In this document: piece by piece, positions 61,534 to 64,000 of the stretch
Layout of the letters: each line of letters starts with the position of its first letter
Position numbering within the stretch: the stretch's first letter is position 1
Source: Streptomyces flaveolus
GTDB taxonomy: Bacteria; Actinomycetota; Actinomycetes; Streptomycetales; Streptomycetaceae
Length of the DNA: 64,000 nucleotides
Assembly: GCF_014648815.1 (NCBI RefSeq)
Contig: NZ_BMRV01000007.1
Span: 1 to 64,000 of the forward strand
Direction of reading: 5' to 3'
Made by a program: the position numbers and the translations under genes
Notes under the pieces: model-generated
What the model saw: only the letters and a program-made list of their open reading frames with translations
Told to the model about the DNA's origin: nothing
Databases searched by the model: none

Positions 61534-62487
61534 TCAGGAGTCCGAGGGCGTGAACTCCCGGACAGTGCCCGCGATCTTCCGCACGGTGGCGTCCGCCACC
61601 TCGTCACCGACCCGCGCGGGACCGACGAACGACCAGGACACGAGGTCGCCGTCGGCCGCCTTGAAGGCGAACGTCGTGGCCTTGCCGTCCACGTCGCACT
61701 TGCCCCTCTTCGCCACCCCGGCCGACCGGGAGGTGGCGAGGCTGCCGGTGATGCCGGAGGTGGTGGTGAAGGAGACCACCGGCTCCGTCGTGATCTTCTT
61801 CCGGTCGGGCTGGGCGAACGCCCCGTACACCCACTCCGCCGAGTCGGACCGGGCGATCTCCTCGGTGCTCCGCGCACCGTTGTTGCCCCGGGTGCCGGCG
61901 GAGGCGAGGGGTGTGTGGTCCACCGAGCCGTCCTTGTCGTCGTCCGAGGCGCACCACTCCTCCTCCAGCACGGCAGGGGCCCTCATGGCGATCAGCGGTG
62001 TGTCGTCGGGATCCTCGTCGTCCGTGACGAAGCTGACCCAGTCGGCCGACTGTCGCTCCCAGGAGGCCGGTACGTCGAAGGCGACACCGAGCTCCGGGTT
62101 CACCACGGTGTTCCAGCCGGGGACGGCCGGCCGCGGGGCGCCGTCCGCGTTCCGTGGGTCGCCCGAGGGCGAGGGAGGGGACGCGGACGCCGACGACGCG
62201 ACCGGGTCCGGCTCGGCCCGGTCGTCCTCGCCGCCGCCCAGGAGGACGGCCCCGGTCACGGCGGCGGCCACCACGACGGCCGTGGCGGCGACGACCGCCA
62301 CCACCTTCGTGCGGCGTCCGCCCGGCCCGCCGCCGGGCGGCGGGCCCGCCGTGACCGTGGGGGCGTTCCACGGAGCGGGCGGCTGCTGTCCGGGGTGCGC
62401 GGCGTGCTGCTGGTAGCCCGGCTGCCGGTACGGGTTCGGCTGCCCGGAGTGCGGACCCCCGGCGGATGACTGCTCTCCTGGCCACAT
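61534..62487 (-). CDS. Membrane protein with QPGYQQ-rich N-terminus, paralogue B
   Basis: 317 aa, same layout as the downstream neighbour: MWPGEQ start, short QPG repeat region, one span (AVVAATAVVVAAAVTGAVLL), linker, extracellular domain (WNTVVNPELGVAFDVPASWE, RGKCDVDGKATTFAFK, TVRKIAGTVREF). ATG 62487 follows TATGCT by 9 bases (minus strand), again suggesting a leaderless or nearly leaderless mRNA. Each copy has its own promoter, so the pair is a duplication, not an operon. Function unknown. Confidence 0.85.
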   Translation of the reverse strand: MWPGEQSSAGGPHSGQPNPYRQPGYQQHAAHPGQQPPAPWNAPTVTAGPPPGGGPGGRRTKVVAVVAATAVVVAAAVTGAVLLGGGEDDRAEPDPVASSASASPPSPSGDPRNADGAPRPAVPGWNTVVNPELGVAFDVPASWERQSADWVSFVTDDEDPDDTPLIAMRAPAVLEEEWCASDDDKDGSVDHTPLASAGTRGNNGARSTEEIARSDSAEWVYGAFAQPDRKKITTEPVVSFTTTSGITGSLATSRSAGVAKRGKCDVDGKATTFAFKAADGDLVSWSFVGPARVGDEVADATVRKIAGTVREFTPSDS

Positions 62488-62563
62488 GGGCGGCAAGCAT
62501 ACGGCGGTCACCGAAAGCGTCCGGCCCTGGCCCTGGAATGCTACTCGTGGGTAACCTGCTGCC

Positions 62564-63016
62564 ATGAGCGCAGATCAGATGTCGATCGGCGAGTTGCTCG
62601 CCGCCACGGTGCCGATGGTCAGGACCCTGAACCTCGAGTACCTGGAGACCACCCCCGAGAAGGCGGTCCTGGCCCTGCCGGACCAGAGCGAGTACCGCAA
62701 CCACGTCGGCGGGCCGCACGCCGGAGCCATGTTCACGCTGGGCGAGTCGGCCAGTGGGGCGATCGTCCTGGCCGCCTTCGGCGACCAGCTCTCCCGCGCC
62801 GTGCCGCTGCCGGTCACCGCCGAGATCGCGTTCAAGAAGATCGCCCTGGGCCCGGTCACCGCCACCGCGACCCTCGGCCGGCCGATCAGCGAGGTCGTCG
62901 CGGAACTGGACGAGGGCAAGCGCCCCGAGTTTCCGGTGAGCGTCGCCATCCGGCGCGAGGACGGGGCGGTGACCGGGGAGATGACGGTGGTGTGGACCCT
63001 GCGGCCCAACGGCTGA
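62564..63016 (+). CDS. Hotdog-fold thioesterase-like protein (DUF4442)
   Basis: 150 aa with a hotdog-fold pattern: NHVGGPHAGAMFTLGESASG and IAFKKIALGPVTATATLG. Relatives are acyl-CoA thioesterases (PaaI/YiiD type). The substrate is unknown. ATG 62564 follows TAACCT by 6 bases and has no ribosome site, so it may be leaderless. Confidence 0.87.
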   Translation: MSADQMSIGELLAATVPMVRTLNLEYLETTPEKAVLALPDQSEYRNHVGGPHAGAMFTLGESASGAIVLAAFGDQLSRAVPLPVTAEIAFKKIALGPVTATATLGRPISEVVAELDEGKRPEFPVSVAIRREDGAVTGEMTVVWTLRPNG

Positions 63017-63151
63017 GCCGGGGGCCGGCGGCCGGGGCCGGGACGGGAACGGCCGCGCGGACCGGTAGGCTTCCCGGGTGCGCCTCCGTCGAGGCGCACC
63101 CGGGAAGCGGCGGGGCACCCCCGCACACGGCAGGGACGCGAATCGGAGGAT

Positions 63152-63796
63152 GTGGCGTTGCACGTCCAGGAGTGGCTCGACACGGTGCCCGCGGCGGCCG
63201 TCTACGCCGTCGTCGGACTGGTCATCGGTCTGGAGAGCCTCGGCATCCCGTTGCCCGGCGAGATCATCCTGGTCTCGGCGGCCCTGCTCTCCTCCCAGCA
63301 CGCCGGCGTCGACCCGGTGATCCTCGGCGCCTGCGCCAGCGCGGGCGCGGTGATCGGTGACTCCATCGGGTACGCCATCGGCCGCAGGGGCGGCCGGCCC
63401 CTGCTGGCCTGGCTGGGCAGGAAGTTCCCCAAGCACTTCAGCGAGGGACACATCGCCACCGCCGAGCGGTCCTTCCAGAAGTGGGGCATGTGGGCGGTGT
63501 TCTTCGGCCGCTTCGTCGCCCTGCTGCGCATCTTCGCCGGCCCGCTGGCGGGCGTGCTGCGGATGCCGTACTGGAAGTTCCTGGTCGCCAACGTCCTGGG
63601 CGGGATCGTCTGGGCGGGCGGCACCACCGCCGTCATCTACTACGTCGGTGTTGTCGCCGAGTCCTGGCTCAAGCGCTTCTCGTGGCTGGGTCTGGTGATC
63701 GCGGTCCTGATCGGCGTCGCCTCCATGCTCGTCGTCAAGCGCAAGGCGGCGAAGGCGGCCCGGCCGGAGCCGGACCCCGTCCCCGCGGGCGACTGA
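63152..63796 (+). CDS. DedA family membrane protein
   Basis: 214 aa with about five hydrophobic segments. DedA motifs: LESLGIPLPGEIILVSAALL, FFGRFVALLRIFAGPLAGVL and GVLRMPYWKFLVANVLGGIV. DedA proteins are thought to transport undecaprenyl phosphate or phospholipids across the membrane. GTG 63152 is used here; TTG 63158 has better spacing (8 bases) from GGAGG at 63145-63149. Its role could complement UppP in the same window. Confidence 0.9.
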   Translation: MALHVQEWLDTVPAAAVYAVVGLVIGLESLGIPLPGEIILVSAALLSSQHAGVDPVILGACASAGAVIGDSIGYAIGRRGGRPLLAWLGRKFPKHFSEGHIATAERSFQKWGMWAVFFGRFVALLRIFAGPLAGVLRMPYWKFLVANVLGGIVWAGGTTAVIYYVGVVAESWLKRFSWLGLVIAVLIGVASMLVVKRKAAKAARPEPDPVPAGD

Positions 63797-63817
63797 CGCG
63801 CCCGAGCGCTTTCCCGC

Positions 63818-64000
63818 TCAGTCGTGGATCTCGCCGTGGGCCTTCGCCAGGTCCGCGTACATCGTCCCGTTCAGCGTGACGCCCTGACGCTCCTCCTCCG
63901 TCAGCTCCCGCCTCACCTTCGCCGGCACACCCGCGACCAGCGATCCCGGCGGCACCCGCATGCCCTGCGGGACGAGAGCCTGGGCGGCCACCAGTGAACC
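63818..64000 (-). CDS. Gamma carbonic anhydrase family protein, C-terminal end
   Basis: The last 60 residues of a gene that starts outside the right edge. GSLVAAQALVPQGMRVPPGS and LVAGVPAKVRRELTEEERQG are the last beta-helix turns and the C-terminal helix of the gamma carbonic anhydrase/hexapeptide family. Whether the missing histidines are present cannot be judged. It converges with dedA. Confidence 0.9.
   Translation of the reverse strand, partial: GSLVAAQALVPQGMRVPPGSLVAGVPAKVRRELTEEERQGVTLNGTMYADLAKAHGEIHD

Overview
The window is a very GC-rich chromosomal segment of a Streptomyces-type actinomycete. Evidence for this: a 5S rRNA tail at the left edge, strong third-position GC bias in every gene, many GTG starts, a garA/ftsR/bifunctional-nuclease/resR-like cluster syntenic with mycobacteria (Rv1822-Rv1832 region), a second divergent EF-Tu (EF-Tu3 type), sugar ABC operons without their own ATPase, and many genes that appear to be transcribed without a leader. 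No prophage, transposase, CRISPR array or tRNA was found. It looks like ordinary core and near-core chromosome rather than an island.

Layout. (1) 1-10.4 kb: 5S rRNA end and terminator, a CDP-alcohol phosphatidyltransferase, a GDP-mannose pyrophosphorylase fused to a degenerate phosphomannomutase-like domain, the overlapping DUF881-Sbp-DUF881 membrane genes, GarA (FHA) with an added zinc ribbon, an FtsR-type MerR protein, the bifunctional nuclease, a ResR-type MerR protein and DNA polymerase IV. (2) 10.5-18.1 kb: a PRC-barrel protein, a tandem glycine riboswitch plus gcvP, then a molybdate locus on the minus strand (HTH-TOBE regulator, modA, modB, modC, double-Mop protein). (3) 18.3-22.7 kb: a sugar ABC operon ending in a GH10 xylanase, with a palindrome resembling the xylobiose-repressor site. 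(4) 22.7-36.5 kb: small conserved proteins, a GCS2-type ligase, a CPBP protease, PhzF, PadR, a Clp-N protein, three EamA exporters (one behind a candidate leader peptide and attenuator), a MocR/PPOX divergent pair and a LysR/EamA divergent pair. (5) 36.5-44.4 kb: a Rieske lipoprotein, an amidase broken by a one-base frameshift, a DHA2 drug exporter, a HipA-like kinase/DUF3037 pair, a repeat-rich surface protein and two SDR genes. (6) 44.5-55.0 kb: a peptide-binding lipoprotein, uracil-DNA glycosylase, a TetR/FAD-monooxygenase divergent pair with two palindromic operators, a Gfo/Idh oxidoreductase, apolipoprotein N-acyltransferase and an SDR. (7) 55.0-64.0 kb: UppP, a TVP38-type protein, AlkD, EF-Tu3 behind a candidate upstream ORF and hairpin, a spermidine-synthase-like protein, two paralogous membrane proteins, a hotdog protein, DedA and the end of a gamma carbonic anhydrase.

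How parts work together. The left cluster couples envelope lipid and cell-division genes with control of 2-oxoglutarate and glycine metabolism. The molybdate locus holds four Mop/TOBE-type modules (regulator, ATPase tail and a double-Mop protein) in one block. The xylanase operon pairs extracellular xylan hydrolysis with uptake of the product. The most interesting unexplained structures are non-coding or very short: the 13-codon leader with a PPP run and mutually exclusive hairpins before an EamA exporter (30562-30733), and the 33-codon ORF plus hairpin before EF-Tu3 (57976-58153).
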